DNA of 53,040 nucleotides. It comes from Bacteroidota bacterium. Lineage in GTDB: Bacteria > Bacteroidota > Bacteroidia > NS11-12g > UBA955. Made by a program: the position numbers and the translations under genes. The stretch lies in NCBI GenBank assembly GCA_025354385.1, contig JANXMZ010000034.1, forward strand, positions 1 through 53,040, in the 5' to 3' direction. Positions 17,434-26,376 of this stretch are shown piece after piece (position 1 is the stretch's first letter; each line of letters starts with the position of its first letter). Under the pieces are notes generated by a model that was given only the letters and a program-made list of their open reading frames with translations, had not been told where the DNA came from and searched no databases.

Positions 17434-18351
17434 ATGAAAGCGGTTGAATTGAATGAAATTAGTAAAACTTACGGCAAGGAAAAAACCCTTGCAGTAGATG
17501 CAGTTTCATTCTCTATAGATGAGGGAGAATTATTTGGATTAATTGGTCCGGATGGAGCAGGTAAAACCAGCATTTTCAGAATACTTACTACCTTGTTGAT
17601 ACCAGATGGGGGTTCTGCAACAGTGGATGGTTTGGAGCTTGTAAAAGACTATAAAAAAATTAGAAGCAGAATTGGTTATATGCCAGGTAAATTTTCATTG
17701 TATCAAGACCTCACCATTGAAGAAAATCTCAATTTTTTTGCAACTGTTTTTGGAACCACTGTCGAAGAAAATTTCGAATTGATAAGGGATATTTATGTGC
17801 AGATAGAACCGTTTAAAACCAGAAGAGCTGGTAAATTATCTGGTGGCATGAAACAGAAATTGGCCTTATGCTGCGCTTTAATTCATGAACCCAAAATATT
17901 ATTTTTAGATGAGCCAACAACAGGTGTAGATCCTGTTTCGCGAAAAGAATTTTGGGAAATGTTGAAGCGATTAAAGTCAAAAAATATCACCATAGTTGTT
18001 TCCACTCCATATATGGACGAGGCAGCGCTTTGCGATAGAATAGGATTAATTCAAAATGGGAAAATGCTATCAATAGATAAACCAGATGAAATTATAAAAT
18101 CATATCAGAATAAATTATATCAAATAAAAGCACTTAATAAATATGCTTTGTTAAAGGATCTGCGGGCCATGGAGAATACTCTAAATTGTTTCACCTTTGG
18201 TGAGTATTTACATATTTCTTTTAAATACGAAAGTGATAAGACAAGCATCGAATTGATAAATAGTTTAACAAGCTTAGGTCATTCGCAAATTGAAATTAGA
18301 GAAATTACACCAGGAATCGAGGATTGTTTCATTCAATTATTAAAAAACTGA
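17434..18351 (+). CDS. ABC transporter ATP-binding protein (first NBD, switch His absent)
   Basis: 305 residues. Walker A GPDGAGKTS at 38-46, signature LSGGM at 135-139, Walker B ILFLDE at 155-160 with catalytic Glu160. The switch position is Pro192 (STPYMDE) where ABC ATPases usually have His. A C-terminal 80-residue extension resembles DUF4162-type tails of ABC-2 ATPases. It is followed by a second ATPase gene 130 bases downstream whose signature motif is degenerate, so the two probably form a heterodimer with one good and one impaired ATP site. This arrangement matches the fused halves of E. coli YbhF. It supplies energy to the ABC-2 permeases at 19222 and 20336. Confidence 0.93.
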   Translation: MKAVELNEISKTYGKEKTLAVDAVSFSIDEGELFGLIGPDGAGKTSIFRILTTLLIPDGGSATVDGLELVKDYKKIRSRIGYMPGKFSLYQDLTIEENLNFFATVFGTTVEENFELIRDIYVQIEPFKTRRAGKLSGGMKQKLALCCALIHEPKILFLDEPTTGVDPVSRKEFWEMLKRLKSKNITIVVSTPYMDEAALCDRIGLIQNGKMLSIDKPDEIIKSYQNKLYQIKALNKYALLKDLRAMENTLNCFTFGEYLHISFKYESDKTSIELINSLTSLGHSQIEIREITPGIEDCFIQLLKN

Positions 18352-18481
18352 AATGGTATTACAAATTCAATATTGCATATCATTCCAAATTGCTAGACAC
18401 TTAAGAGGATAAATAAGATGACAAGACTAATCCTTCTTTTAACACCAATCACTAACGCTTAACCACCCCTCCTAATCACCA

Positions 18482-19222
18482 ATGCCAGATATCGTCATCC
18501 ATACCAATAAACTCACCAAGCGCTTCGGCAATTTTATAGCTGCCGATGAAATTACATTTGAAGTAGAAAAGGGAGAAATATTTGGATTTTTAGGAGCCAA
18601 TGGTGCGGGTAAAACTACTGCCATGAGAATGTTGTGTGGCTTGTCTGCGCCTTCGTCTGGAGAGGCCACAGTGGCTGGATTTGATGTTTATAAACAAACG
18701 GAACAAATTAAAATGAACATAGGTTATATGAGTCAGAAATTTTCTTTGTATGAAGATTTAACAGTGTTGGAAAACATATATTTTTTTGGAGGAATTTATG
18801 GACTCAATAAAAAGGACCTAAAATCAAAAAGTGAGGTATTGTTGAATCAATTGGGCATGCACCATGAAGCAAAAAAACTAGTGAAAACATTGCCATTAGG
18901 ATGGAAACAAAAGTTGGCTTTTTCGGTGGCTATTTTGCATCAACCCAAAATAGTTTTTTTGGATGAACCCACTGGAGGGGTAGACCCTGTAACACGCAGG
19001 CAATTTTGGGATCTGATATACGAAGCTGCGGAAAGTGGAATTACCATTTTTGTAACCACGCATTATATGGATGAGGCAGAATATTGCAACCGCATTTCCA
19101 TTATGGTAGATGGTAAAATAAAGGCGCTCGATACACCTGCTAATCTGAAAAAAAAGTACGGTGCAACTAATATGGACGAAGTATTTTTTGAGTTGGCAAG
19201 GGGAGCTAAACGAGCAGAATAA
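18482..19222 (+). CDS. ABC transporter ATP-binding protein (second NBD, signature degenerate)
   Basis: 246 residues. Walker A GANGAGKTT at 38-46 and Walker B with FLDE (159-162, Glu162) are intact, and the switch His194 is present (TTHYMDE). The signature is LPLGW (137-141) in place of LSGGQ, as in the second half of YbhF-type proteins. Complementation with the first ATPase is described under findings. The stop codon overlaps the ATG of the first permease by one base (taATGa at 19220-19224), which suggests translational coupling. Confidence 0.93.
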   Translation: MPDIVIHTNKLTKRFGNFIAADEITFEVEKGEIFGFLGANGAGKTTAMRMLCGLSAPSSGEATVAGFDVYKQTEQIKMNIGYMSQKFSLYEDLTVLENIYFFGGIYGLNKKDLKSKSEVLLNQLGMHHEAKKLVKTLPLGWKQKLAFSVAILHQPKIVFLDEPTGGVDPVTRRQFWDLIYEAAESGITIFVTTHYMDEAEYCNRISIMVDGKIKALDTPANLKKKYGATNMDEVFFELARGAKRAE

Positions 19223-20331
19223 TGAAAAAGCAATTGTTCATATTTATCAGAAAGGAATTTGCTCACGTTATGCGCGATTCGAAAACATTATTGGTATTAT
19301 TTGGCTTGCCCATTGTACAAATTTTAATATTCGGATTTGCGTTAACTAACGAAGTAAAGAACGCCAAAATAATGGTGGTGGATAGAGCGCATGATGTTTA
19401 CTCCCAACAACTGATTCGTAAAATTGAAGCTAGCAGATATTTTGAAATAAAAACAGACGGTATTAGTAATTCAAATATTGAAGAAAATTTTAAAGCAGGG
19501 GCCATTAAAGTCGCATTGATTATACCATCTAATTTTAACCAAAATCTATTGCACGAAAATGCAGCAGAATTGAGAATCGTAGCCGATGCCTCCGATCCTA
19601 ACACTGCTAATACCTTAACCAATTATTTATCATCCATCATCATGGATTTTCAGAATGAAGTGAACATCCATACAACATTGCCATATAAAATTATACCTGA
19701 AATAAGAATGTTGTATAATCCGCAGTTAAAAGGGGTTCATAATTTTGTACCAGGGGTAATGGCGCTTGTGTTAATGTTGGTATGTGTTATGATGACCGCC
19801 ATATCCATTGTAAAGGAGAAGGAAACAGGCACCATGGAGATTCTTTTGGTATCACCTTTCAAACCTATTTTGGTACTTATATCAAAAGTAATTCCCTATC
19901 TCATTTTATCTTTGGTAAATGTTTGTACTATTTTATTGTTAAGTGTATTCGTGTTGAATTTGCCTGTGAATGGGAGTTTACTTTTATTGTTTGCGGAGAG
20001 CACTTTGTTTATCATTACCTGCCTTTCCATAGGGGTTTTTATTTCCGTAAAAACAGATTCTCAACAAACAGCCATGCTAATATCCATGATGGGCATGATG
20101 TTGCCAACCATCTTATTCAGCGGTTTCATGTTTCCCATAGAAAATATGCCTTTACCATTGCAAATTGTATCTAATATTATTCCTTCCAAATGGTACTATG
20201 TCATCGTTAAATCCATTATGATAAAGGGACTTGGATTTTCGGCCATTTGGAAAGAAACACTGATACTTTTTTTTATTACCATAATACTCACAGGCATTAG
20301 TCTTAAAAGTTTTAAAATCCGATTAGCATAA
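19222..20331 (+). CDS. ABC-2 type permease of the efflux pump (first)
   Basis: 369 residues. Layout typical of ABC-2 permeases: one N-terminal membrane segment (about 22-42), a large external domain (about 45-170) and five to six membrane segments from about 175 to 365 (PGVMALVLMLVCVMMTAISIVKEK..., with the coupling motif EKETGTMEILL at about 198). The coupling helix between the first two C-terminal helices contacts the ATPase. It is paired with a second permease 4 bases downstream. Together they correspond to YbhS and YbhR, acting in drug or cation export; substrate unknown. Confidence 0.93.
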   Translation: MKKQLFIFIRKEFAHVMRDSKTLLVLFGLPIVQILIFGFALTNEVKNAKIMVVDRAHDVYSQQLIRKIEASRYFEIKTDGISNSNIEENFKAGAIKVALIIPSNFNQNLLHENAAELRIVADASDPNTANTLTNYLSSIIMDFQNEVNIHTTLPYKIIPEIRMLYNPQLKGVHNFVPGVMALVLMLVCVMMTAISIVKEKETGTMEILLVSPFKPILVLISKVIPYLILSLVNVCTILLLSVFVLNLPVNGSLLLLFAESTLFIITCLSIGVFISVKTDSQQTAMLISMMGMMLPTILFSGFMFPIENMPLPLQIVSNIIPSKWYYVIVKSIMIKGLGFSAIWKETLILFFITIILTGISLKSFKIRLA

Positions 20332-20335
20332 TAAA

Positions 20336-21457
20336 ATGATGAGAACCATACGATATTTACTTCAGAAAGAATTCAAGCAAATTTTTCGCGATAAATCCAT
20401 ATTGCGCATTATTCTTATTATTCCCATAGTTCAATTATTACTATTGCCGCTTGCTGCCAATTACGAAGTAAAGAATATCAACTTATCCGTGGTAGATAAT
20501 GACCACTCGGTGTATTCCAATTTATTGATTTCAAAAATTACGGCCTCTGGTTATTTTAAATTGCAAAGTTATGATGCCTCTTTCAAAAAAGCCATGGGCA
20601 ATATTGAAAGCGATCGCTCCGATTTAATTTTAGAAATACCACAGAATTTTGAGAATAATTTAATTCGCGATAATGAGGAACAATTGTTTGTGGCAGTAAA
20701 TGCTATTAATGGCGTAAAAGCCAATCTGGGTGGTGCATATCTGAACACCATTGTTCGAAATTTTAATGGCGATATCAGGTTGCAATTAATAACACCTCAA
20801 AAAATAAATCCCATGCCAGTAATTGAAATAACAAATGCCAACTGGTACAATCCATTTATGAATTACCACTTATTTATGGTGCCAGGCATATTGGCATTTT
20901 TAGTGACCATGATTGGAGGCTTTTTATGTGCGCTTAATATTGTAAAAGAAAAAGAAATTGGTACCATTGAGCAAATCAATGTAACACCCATTAAAAAGTA
21001 TCATTTTATTTTAGGAAAGCTCATTCCATTCTGGTTAATTGGTCTGGTGGTATTTAGTATTGGCATGTTAATCTCTTATCTGGTTTATGGTATAGTACCT
21101 TTAGGAAGTATAGCAATGCTCTATGGTTTTGTTGCCGTATACCTATTGGCCATATTGGGTTTCGGGTTATTGGTTTCCACCTTTTGTCAAACCCAGCAAC
21201 AAGCCATGTTCATAGCGTTTTTCTTCGTCATGATATTTATCCTAATGGGCGGCTTGTTTACCTCAATAGATAGCATGCCACCCTTTGCCAAAATTATCGC
21301 TGGCCTCAACCCTGTAAGTTATATGATAGATGTGATGCGCATGATTGTATTAAAGGGCAGCGGGTTCGATGATATAAAATTTCATTTATTGAAGATAATT
21401 GGATTTGCGGTGGTGTTAAATTCTTGGGCAATTTTGAATTACCGAAAAACAACTTAA
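20336..21457 (+). CDS. ABC-2 type permease of the efflux pump (second)
   Basis: 373 residues, similar in layout to the preceding permease: a single N-terminal membrane segment, an external domain, then a C-terminal bundle with VKEKEIGTIEQINVTPIKKYHF as coupling helix region. It is the last gene of the operon; a 392-base gene-free stretch follows. The two permeases form a heterodimer with the two ATPases, and HlyD and TolC proteins complete the pump. Confidence 0.93.
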   Translation: MMRTIRYLLQKEFKQIFRDKSILRIILIIPIVQLLLLPLAANYEVKNINLSVVDNDHSVYSNLLISKITASGYFKLQSYDASFKKAMGNIESDRSDLILEIPQNFENNLIRDNEEQLFVAVNAINGVKANLGGAYLNTIVRNFNGDIRLQLITPQKINPMPVIEITNANWYNPFMNYHLFMVPGILAFLVTMIGGFLCALNIVKEKEIGTIEQINVTPIKKYHFILGKLIPFWLIGLVVFSIGMLISYLVYGIVPLGSIAMLYGFVAVYLLAILGFGLLVSTFCQTQQQAMFIAFFFVMIFILMGGLFTSIDSMPPFAKIIAGLNPVSYMIDVMRMIVLKGSGFDDIKFHLLKIIGFAVVLNSWAILNYRKTT

Positions 21458-21849
21458 ATGCTCATAGTGTTTTCGCAGATGAACTTTTATATTAAGAATC
21501 AAACAACACCATTGATGACCATAAATTCATGAGAGAAATATAGGCTGCTGTGTATTTTATCTTAATCAATTAATTACTTTGTAATTCTGAATAAAAGCAT
21601 TTCTCCAAAACGGTGCAAGGCAGGCTTGATATTGAGAATTTATATAATACTCCCTTGCAAATGATTTTCTGAAGAAAATTTGTTTGGGATGAGTGAACCA
21701 TACCTTTAACTTTAAAGGTTTTCCGATAAGCTATTTGGTATGGATTTAAATTTTTTTGATTTTGTTGTTAAAGTATTTTGCAGGTGTATTAGAATAAAAA
21801 ACATTTACATTTGAACAAGCAATAGTATTAACAATAAAAAAATCATAAT
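21458..21849. other. Gene-free region after the efflux operon
   Basis: No open frame is credible. Three simple hairpins in series can be drawn: TGCAAGG 21614-21620 with CCTTGCA 21653-21659; ATTTTC 21664-21669 with GAAAAT 21674-21679; CCATACC 21698-21704 with GGTATGG 21737-21743. The last lies within a segment (21677-21743) that resembles 9321-9395. The promoter of the SIMPL gene is at 21806-21813. A structured untranslated RNA is possible but not shown. Confidence 0.45.
21806..21813 (+). promoter_or_regulatory. -7 box (TACATTTG) of the SIMPL lipoprotein gene
   Basis: An exact TAnnTTTG match, 36 bases before ATG 21850. Confidence 0.55.
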
Positions 21850-22584
21850 ATGAAGAATCAACTATTAATTTGTCTATTAACTATGAGCACTTCCATAGCT
21901 TTGATCTCCTGCGGGGGCAAAGGAGGAAAGGAAGAAGCTCCCAAAAAAATAATTGTAACTGGAAGCGCGGAAATAGAAGTAGTACCCGATGAGATATACA
22001 TGACCTTTACCCTGCGAGAATACCTTGATGCATCAAAATCTAAAGTAAAGATTGAAAGTATTAAAACTGCTTTCCTAGCCCAATGCAAGGCTTGTGGCAT
22101 TGCAGATAGCAACATCAGTATTTCTAATTATTCTGGGTATGAGCGTTGGAATTTTTATTATTACAGGCGGAAAAAAAACGAACCCAATTTTATGAATTCC
22201 ATTTCGTATACAGTCAAGTTCAATTCACCTGCCTACCTAGACAAGCTAGTGTCACTGTTAGATGAAAAAGCATTGGAAAATTTTAGTATTGATAGAACAT
22301 CGCACAGCAAGATAGAAGAGTTGCGAAAAGAAGTAAAGAAAAACGCCTTGTTGGCGGGTAAAAATAAAGCGGATTATCTTGCTAAGAGTATTGGTGAGGA
22401 GATAGGCGATGCCTTACTGATTCAGGAAATTAATAACGATTACAGCAGCGATTATACCAACAGGAACCTCATAGAAAATATGGCGATGAAGTATGAATCG
22501 AGGGAAGTCGAATCAATTTCGTCACCCGGTTTTGAAAAGATAAAGATTCGCTATGAAATGCAAGCCGAGTATCGGTTGAAGTAA
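21850..22584 (+). CDS. SIMPL-domain (DUF541) lipoprotein
   Basis: 244 residues. Lipoprotein signal LLTMSTSIALISC with Cys21 and a Gly-rich linker, so anchored in the envelope. The SIMPL fold follows: KIIVTGSAEIEVVPDEIYMTFTLREY at about 33-58 (the usual start GxGxxxxxPDxaxxxxxv), a cysteine pair QCKACGI, and a helix-rich second half with AKSIGEEIGDALLIQEI. Family members such as E. coli YggE are linked to oxidative or envelope stress, mechanism not settled. It stands alone behind its own promoter. Confidence 0.85.
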   Translation: MKNQLLICLLTMSTSIALISCGGKGGKEEAPKKIIVTGSAEIEVVPDEIYMTFTLREYLDASKSKVKIESIKTAFLAQCKACGIADSNISISNYSGYERWNFYYYRRKKNEPNFMNSISYTVKFNSPAYLDKLVSLLDEKALENFSIDRTSHSKIEELRKEVKKNALLAGKNKADYLAKSIGEEIGDALLIQEINNDYSSDYTNRNLIENMAMKYESREVESISSPGFEKIKIRYEMQAEYRLK

Positions 22585-22822
22585 GCACGACAATAAAAAA
22601 TTCCTTTAAAGCGGGCTAAACAATTCTGTACTGTTTTCACAAAATAAAAGGAGTTGAATCCATTTGGAATGGTTCCTACCATCCTACCTTCCATGTTTTG
22701 GTAATAGCAATTATTAAGTCTTCACAATGCTGAGGGTGAAATTTTTTATCCGTTTATGTTGTCGTGCTATGCCTTTATTTTGATCATAGTTCTTTCCTAA
22801 AAAAATATAATAAGGAATTCCC

Positions 22823-22830
22823 TAACTTTG
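22823..22830 (+). promoter_or_regulatory. -7 box (TAACTTTG) of the gene at 22843
   Basis: An exact TAnnTTTG match, 12 bases before ATG 22843. The TTG inside it (22828) is in frame but cannot be the start, since transcription begins after it. Confidence 0.65.
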
Positions 22831-22842
22831 TTAGAAAAAGTA

Positions 22843-23463
22843 ATGTTTCTAGAAATGTTCAAAAAATACCGCAACCTATTGGGCCTTCTGGTATTAATGA
22901 TATTGAGTCAATTTGTTTGGGCAGTGCAAGGGCCACCTTCTAGTCTTATTGTTTTTGTGGGTGCATCACGCATCAGTTTAAAGCCTGCTAAAGATTCTGC
23001 CATCAATGCCTTTAATATGATCAAACCGGGCATCTACGTTAAGTTTTCTATTGAAAATTATGTAAACAGCAGCAACTTTGTACATCTCGATTTGAACATG
23101 AGTATCAATAAGGGGGCAATGGAAAATGGTTATTGGAGAGAAAGTCGTTTGTGCTTTAATTATGGATTCGGAAGAACCTATCGTTTCGCAAAAATATCTA
23201 TAAGTCCTGGTCTATGTTATAGTTCGGTAGGCTATGAAAATACACTCACCAAAAAATCCATTGCAGAAACCCGTTTTGCACCCTCACTAGGTTTGCAAAC
23301 CGATTTCATAATTTTAAAATCAGACTATCGTTATTTGGCACTTTTTGTAGAAGCTTCAGCTATGTTTGCCAAACCCGCACGCTGGGTGCAACAATTGGCA
23401 ATTGGTATTGCTTGGAGACCCTCCTTCCGCAAACCCGAGAAGGATAAATATTTGCCTAAATAA
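22843..23463 (+). CDS. Putative outer-membrane beta-barrel protein
   Basis: About 206 residues from ATG 22843 (or 202 from ATG 22855); TTG 22828 falls in the -7 box and is excluded. The N-terminus has a signal peptide (LLGLLVLMILSQFVWA). The mature part shows alternating hydrophobic and polar beta strands (IYVKFSIENYV, VHLDLNMSIN, SRLCFNYGFGRTYRFAKISISPGLCYSSVGYEN, RYLALFVEASAMFA, QLAIGIAWRPSF), the look of an 8- to 10-stranded porin-like barrel such as PorT-like proteins. I cannot assign a function. It converges with the pirin gene on the minus strand, 89 bases away. Confidence 0.7.
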   Translation: MFLEMFKKYRNLLGLLVLMILSQFVWAVQGPPSSLIVFVGASRISLKPAKDSAINAFNMIKPGIYVKFSIENYVNSSNFVHLDLNMSINKGAMENGYWRESRLCFNYGFGRTYRFAKISISPGLCYSSVGYENTLTKKSIAETRFAPSLGLQTDFIILKSDYRYLALFVEASAMFAKPARWVQQLAIGIAWRPSFRKPEKDKYLPK

Positions 23464-23552
23464 GTAAAAGTATTTTCCTTTTATGTTTGTTTTTCAAAGG
23501 AATCAAATAGGTTTCGAAGTGTGATTTAAAAAGTACTCGCCATCAAAATCTT

Positions 23553-24437
23553 CTAATCTTCCAAGCTCCCAAACTTCCCCTTTGCCAAATCATCAAATGC
23601 TTGTAATATTTCCTCCTTGGTATTCATTAAAAATGGTCCATGTGGAAATAAATTTTCACGGATTGGTTCTCCATTCAAAACCAAAACCACCGCATCTTCT
23701 TCAACATCAATTGTAATGTTCTCTCCTTCGTTTTTAAACAGTACAAAATGATCTTTTGGTACAATCTCACTTTCATTCACCTTAATGCTGCCCTCTACTA
23801 CTAATAATCCTGTATTATAATTGGCTGGTAAACTAAAGGTTTCACTTATCCCTTTTTTCATTCGCATATTATACATATTAATGGGCGAAAAAGTAGCGGC
23901 AGTTCCATTCACATTTTTATATTCACCTGCTATTACTTCAACAGTTCCGCCATCATTTGGTAATTGATATAGACCCAATTGAGACCTCTCTATACCTTGG
24001 TATTTGGGCGTTGTCATTTTGTCTTTAGCAGGCAAGTTAACCCACAATTGCACCATCTGAAATGGTCCACCTTGTTGACTATATTTTTCTTCATGATATT
24101 CTTTGTGTAATACCCCTGATCCAGCAGTCATCCATTGAACATCGCCACTGCCTATTACTCCGCTATTGCCAGCACTATCATGGTGGGCTACCTTACCTTG
24201 GTAAGCAATGGTTACGGTCTCGAATCCACGGTGAGGATGCACCCCTACACCACGTGGTGTATCTTTTGGTGGAAATTCTACTTTCGAGTTGTAATCCATC
24301 AAGAAAAACGGACTCATTCTATAATTTCCAAATGTATAACCAGAAGGGAAAAAATTATGTACCCTAAAGCCATCGCCCACCATATGCGGTGCTGGTGGTG
24401 CCAATATAATCTCAACTTTTTTAAGCTGTTGTGTCAT
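23553..24437 (-). CDS. Pirin family protein
   Basis: 294 residues, a bicupin of the pirin family. The N-terminal cupin carries the metal-binding set: HPHRGFETVT (about 85-94, His/His/Glu region), KVAHHDSAGN and GSGVLHKEYHE (about 120-130). The second cupin (LLVVEGSIKVNESEIVPKDHFVLFKNEG) binds no obvious metal. Pirins act as quercetin dioxygenase-like enzymes or redox-linked regulators; the substrate here is unknown. A minus-strand -7 box lies 25 bases upstream of its ATG. Confidence 0.92.
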   Translation of the reverse strand: MTQQLKKVEIILAPPAPHMVGDGFRVHNFFPSGYTFGNYRMSPFFLMDYNSKVEFPPKDTPRGVGVHPHRGFETVTIAYQGKVAHHDSAGNSGVIGSGDVQWMTAGSGVLHKEYHEEKYSQQGGPFQMVQLWVNLPAKDKMTTPKYQGIERSQLGLYQLPNDGGTVEVIAGEYKNVNGTAATFSPINMYNMRMKKGISETFSLPANYNTGLLVVEGSIKVNESEIVPKDHFVLFKNEGENITIDVEEDAVVLVLNGEPIRENLFPHGPFLMNTKEEILQAFDDLAKGKFGSLED

Positions 24438-24462
24438 GGTATGTTTATTTAAAATTGTAGTA

Positions 24463-24470
24463 CAAAGTTA
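24463..24470 (-). promoter_or_regulatory. -7 box (TAACTTTG on the minus strand) of the pirin gene
   Basis: An exact TAnnTTTG match read on the minus strand, ending 25 bases upstream of the pirin start codon at 24437. Confidence 0.6.
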
Positions 24471-24540
24471 CGAATTCGCAATCTCTTATTTCCTTAACCT
24501 GTGTTAATGAAATTGACTGAAAAATGATGTTGTTTTTTAT

Positions 24541-24548
24541 TAATTTTG
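24541..24548 (+). promoter_or_regulatory. -7 box (TAATTTTG) of the pentapeptide-repeat gene
   Basis: An exact TAnnTTTG match only 7 bases before ATG 24556, so the transcript would have a leader of only a few bases. Confidence 0.6.
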
Positions 24549-24555
24549 CCTTGCT

Positions 24556-25137
24556 ATGTCAAGTATAAAAAAGGCTGCCAAAAGAATATTTTCCGAAACC
24601 TTTAACAACATCGATTTTTCGATAGATAAAAGCGACCGTTTGGAATATGAGGATTGTGAGTTTGCGAACTGCACTTTTAATAGCTTATCTGATGTTAATT
24701 TTATGGATTGTCAATTTTCAAATTGCAATCTCAGTAATTTGCGTTTTAATTTCTGTGGCTTACAAAATATTTATTTTAATGAGTGTAAATTAATGGGGGC
24801 CGATTTCTCTCCATCCAAAGATTTTTTATTCGAAGTACACTTCAAAGGTTGTAACATGGATTATTCTTCGTTTGATAAAAAACGTTTGAATAAAAGTAGT
24901 TTTGATCATTGCAAAATTCATGGTGCTAATTTTACGCAAGCCGATTTGTCCAAAGCAGCTATAGCTCACTGCGACTGGCATGAATCGATATTCACTAACA
25001 CCGATTTATCAGGACTTGATTTTACAACCTCACGCAATTTTTTGATTGATCCAACCATGAACACGCTTAAGAAAACCCGTTTCTCAAAAATGGAATTAAC
25101 AGGACTCTTATTTCGCTTAGATATCATCATTGAGTAA
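24556..25137 (+). CDS. Pentapeptide-repeat protein
   Basis: 193 residues with many A(D/N)LxX-type repeats: CEFANCTFNSL, CQFSNCNLSNLRF, CKLMGADFS, CNMDYSSF, CKIHGANFTQADLSKAAI, TDLSGLDF. The central Leu or Phe of every fifth residue gives a right-handed quadrilateral beta helix, as in Qnr/McbG-type proteins that mimic DNA and shield gyrase. That function is one possibility only; the repeats alone do not prove it. No signal peptide, so cytoplasmic. The 10-base gap to the Crp/Fnr-type gene suggests a common transcript. Confidence 0.85.
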   Translation: MSSIKKAAKRIFSETFNNIDFSIDKSDRLEYEDCEFANCTFNSLSDVNFMDCQFSNCNLSNLRFNFCGLQNIYFNECKLMGADFSPSKDFLFEVHFKGCNMDYSSFDKKRLNKSSFDHCKIHGANFTQADLSKAAIAHCDWHESIFTNTDLSGLDFTTSRNFLIDPTMNTLKKTRFSKMELTGLLFRLDIIIE

Positions 25138-25147
25138 TTAAAAATAC

Positions 25148-25732
25148 ATGGAAAATATGTATCAAAGCTTAAGAGAAATATTATTGGCAGTGCATCCGTT
25201 GAGTGAGCCAGAATTGAAAGAATTTCTCTCTATTTGGAAACCATTTTCAGCTAAACGAAAAGAGATTTTAACGGTTATTGGTGAAGAAGAAAAATATTTG
25301 TATTTTGTTGAAGAAGGTGTCCAACGGGTTTACTATATGGATGAACAAGATCGAGAAGCTACTTTAATTTTTACATATGCTCCCTCATTTGGAGGGGTGT
25401 TAGATGCGTTGATGTTACAGCAACCTTCGCGTTATTTTTATGAAACCTTAACACCTTCCAAATTTTTAAGAGCGGCCAATGTTGATTTGCAAAACATGAT
25501 TCAATTGATGCCAGCTTTGGCCTTGCTTATCAATAAAGGTCTGAGCAATGCACTGGCCGGTGTACTCGAACGACAAGTGGAATTGCAATGCTATTCTTCG
25601 GAAGAAAAGTTTATTAAATTATTAAAACGCAGCCCGCATATTTTACAATTAGTACCCCATAAATACTTGGCCAATTATTTAGGAATAGATGCCACTAATT
25701 TCAGTAAATTACTCAACAATATTAAAATATAA
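25148..25732 (+). CDS. Crp/Fnr-family transcriptional regulator
   Basis: 194 residues. An N-terminal cyclic-nucleotide-binding-like barrel (about 25-110; EEEKYLYFVEEGVQRVYYMDEQ...FGGVLDALMLQQPS) and a helix-turn-helix near the end (VPHKYLANYLGIDATNFSKLLNNIK, about 167-192). Such short regulators are common in Bacteroidota as general Crp-type factors. No Fe-S cysteines, so not an Fnr oxygen sensor. It sits between the pentapeptide gene and the DinB-like gene and may regulate them (inference). ATG 25157 is an alternative start. Confidence 0.88.
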   Translation: MENMYQSLREILLAVHPLSEPELKEFLSIWKPFSAKRKEILTVIGEEEKYLYFVEEGVQRVYYMDEQDREATLIFTYAPSFGGVLDALMLQQPSRYFYETLTPSKFLRAANVDLQNMIQLMPALALLINKGLSNALAGVLERQVELQCYSSEEKFIKLLKRSPHILQLVPHKYLANYLGIDATNFSKLLNNIKI

Positions 25733-25795
25733 ATCTTGGTAATTACCAAATTTTATATTTTTAAAACAAAACATCTTTGCATTGATTATTTAAAT

Positions 25796-26344
25796 ATGAA
25801 ATCAATAGACAAAATAGAATTATTACAGCAACTTGAACAGCGTTTGGAGTCGCAGTTGAGAGTGGTAACATCGGTTTATCAGAATCTAAATGATGAAGTG
25901 TTATTAAAGCCTGCAGGCAATAGTGGATGGAGTATTGCTCAGTGCTTCGATCATTTAAATTCCTATGGTGATTTTTACTTACCCGCTATTTCAAAAGGAT
26001 TAAATAGTGCTGCATTTTCGAGTCGCAATACGCGCTTTAAAAGTACTTGTTTGGGCCATTATTTTAAAAAATTAATGGAGCCCAATGCGCAAATGAAAAA
26101 AATGAAAGCATTTAAAAACCACTTACCTAAAAACAATATAAATCCCCACGAGGTTATTTCAGTTTTTATTACACAGTCCGAACAAATGTTGTTGCTTTTA
26201 AAAGCTGCTTCCGATAAAAATATCAATGCAATTAAAATTCCAATTTCTTTGACAGCATTGGTTCGACTGAAGCTAGGAGATGTTTTTCAATTTATTTTAG
26301 CTCATAACGAGCGGCACATCGCACAAGCGCAAAGAAATTTGTAA
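25796..26344 (+). CDS. DinB-like four-helix-bundle protein
   Basis: 182 residues from ATG 25796; the upstream frame from TTG 25736 adds 20 residues with no family match and is not preferred. Pattern of the DinB_2 / DUF1569-like family: a first helix with QCFDHLNSYG (His near 52), a long middle region and HNERHIAQAQRNL at the end, where the two His (H-x3-H) and the first His form the metal site. Many relatives are metal-dependent thiol transferases (bacillithiol or other); activity is unproven. It is downstream of the Crp/Fnr gene. Confidence 0.82.
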   Translation: MKSIDKIELLQQLEQRLESQLRVVTSVYQNLNDEVLLKPAGNSGWSIAQCFDHLNSYGDFYLPAISKGLNSAAFSSRNTRFKSTCLGHYFKKLMEPNAQMKKMKAFKNHLPKNNINPHEVISVFITQSEQMLLLLKAASDKNINAIKIPISLTALVRLKLGDVFQFILAHNERHIAQAQRNL

Positions 26345-26364
26345 AAAGGTTTTATTCCTTCCCT

Positions 26365-26372
26365 TAACTTTG
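26365..26372 (+). promoter_or_regulatory. -7 box (TAACTTTG) of the SDR gene
   Basis: An exact TAnnTTTG match just 4 bases before ATG 26377. With the start site expected a few bases after the box, the mRNA would be leaderless. Confidence 0.65.
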
Positions 26373-26376
26373 TGCC

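Noticed and set aside
23464..23552. Bidirectional terminator between the barrel and pirin genes
   Set aside because: Arms TTCCTTT (23475-23481) and AAAGGAA (23496-23502) pair but with a long 14-base loop and no clear T run; too weak to list.
25736..25795. Upstream extension of the DinB-like protein from TTG
   Set aside because: It has no match to the family start, and ATG 25796 fits the usual DinB length.
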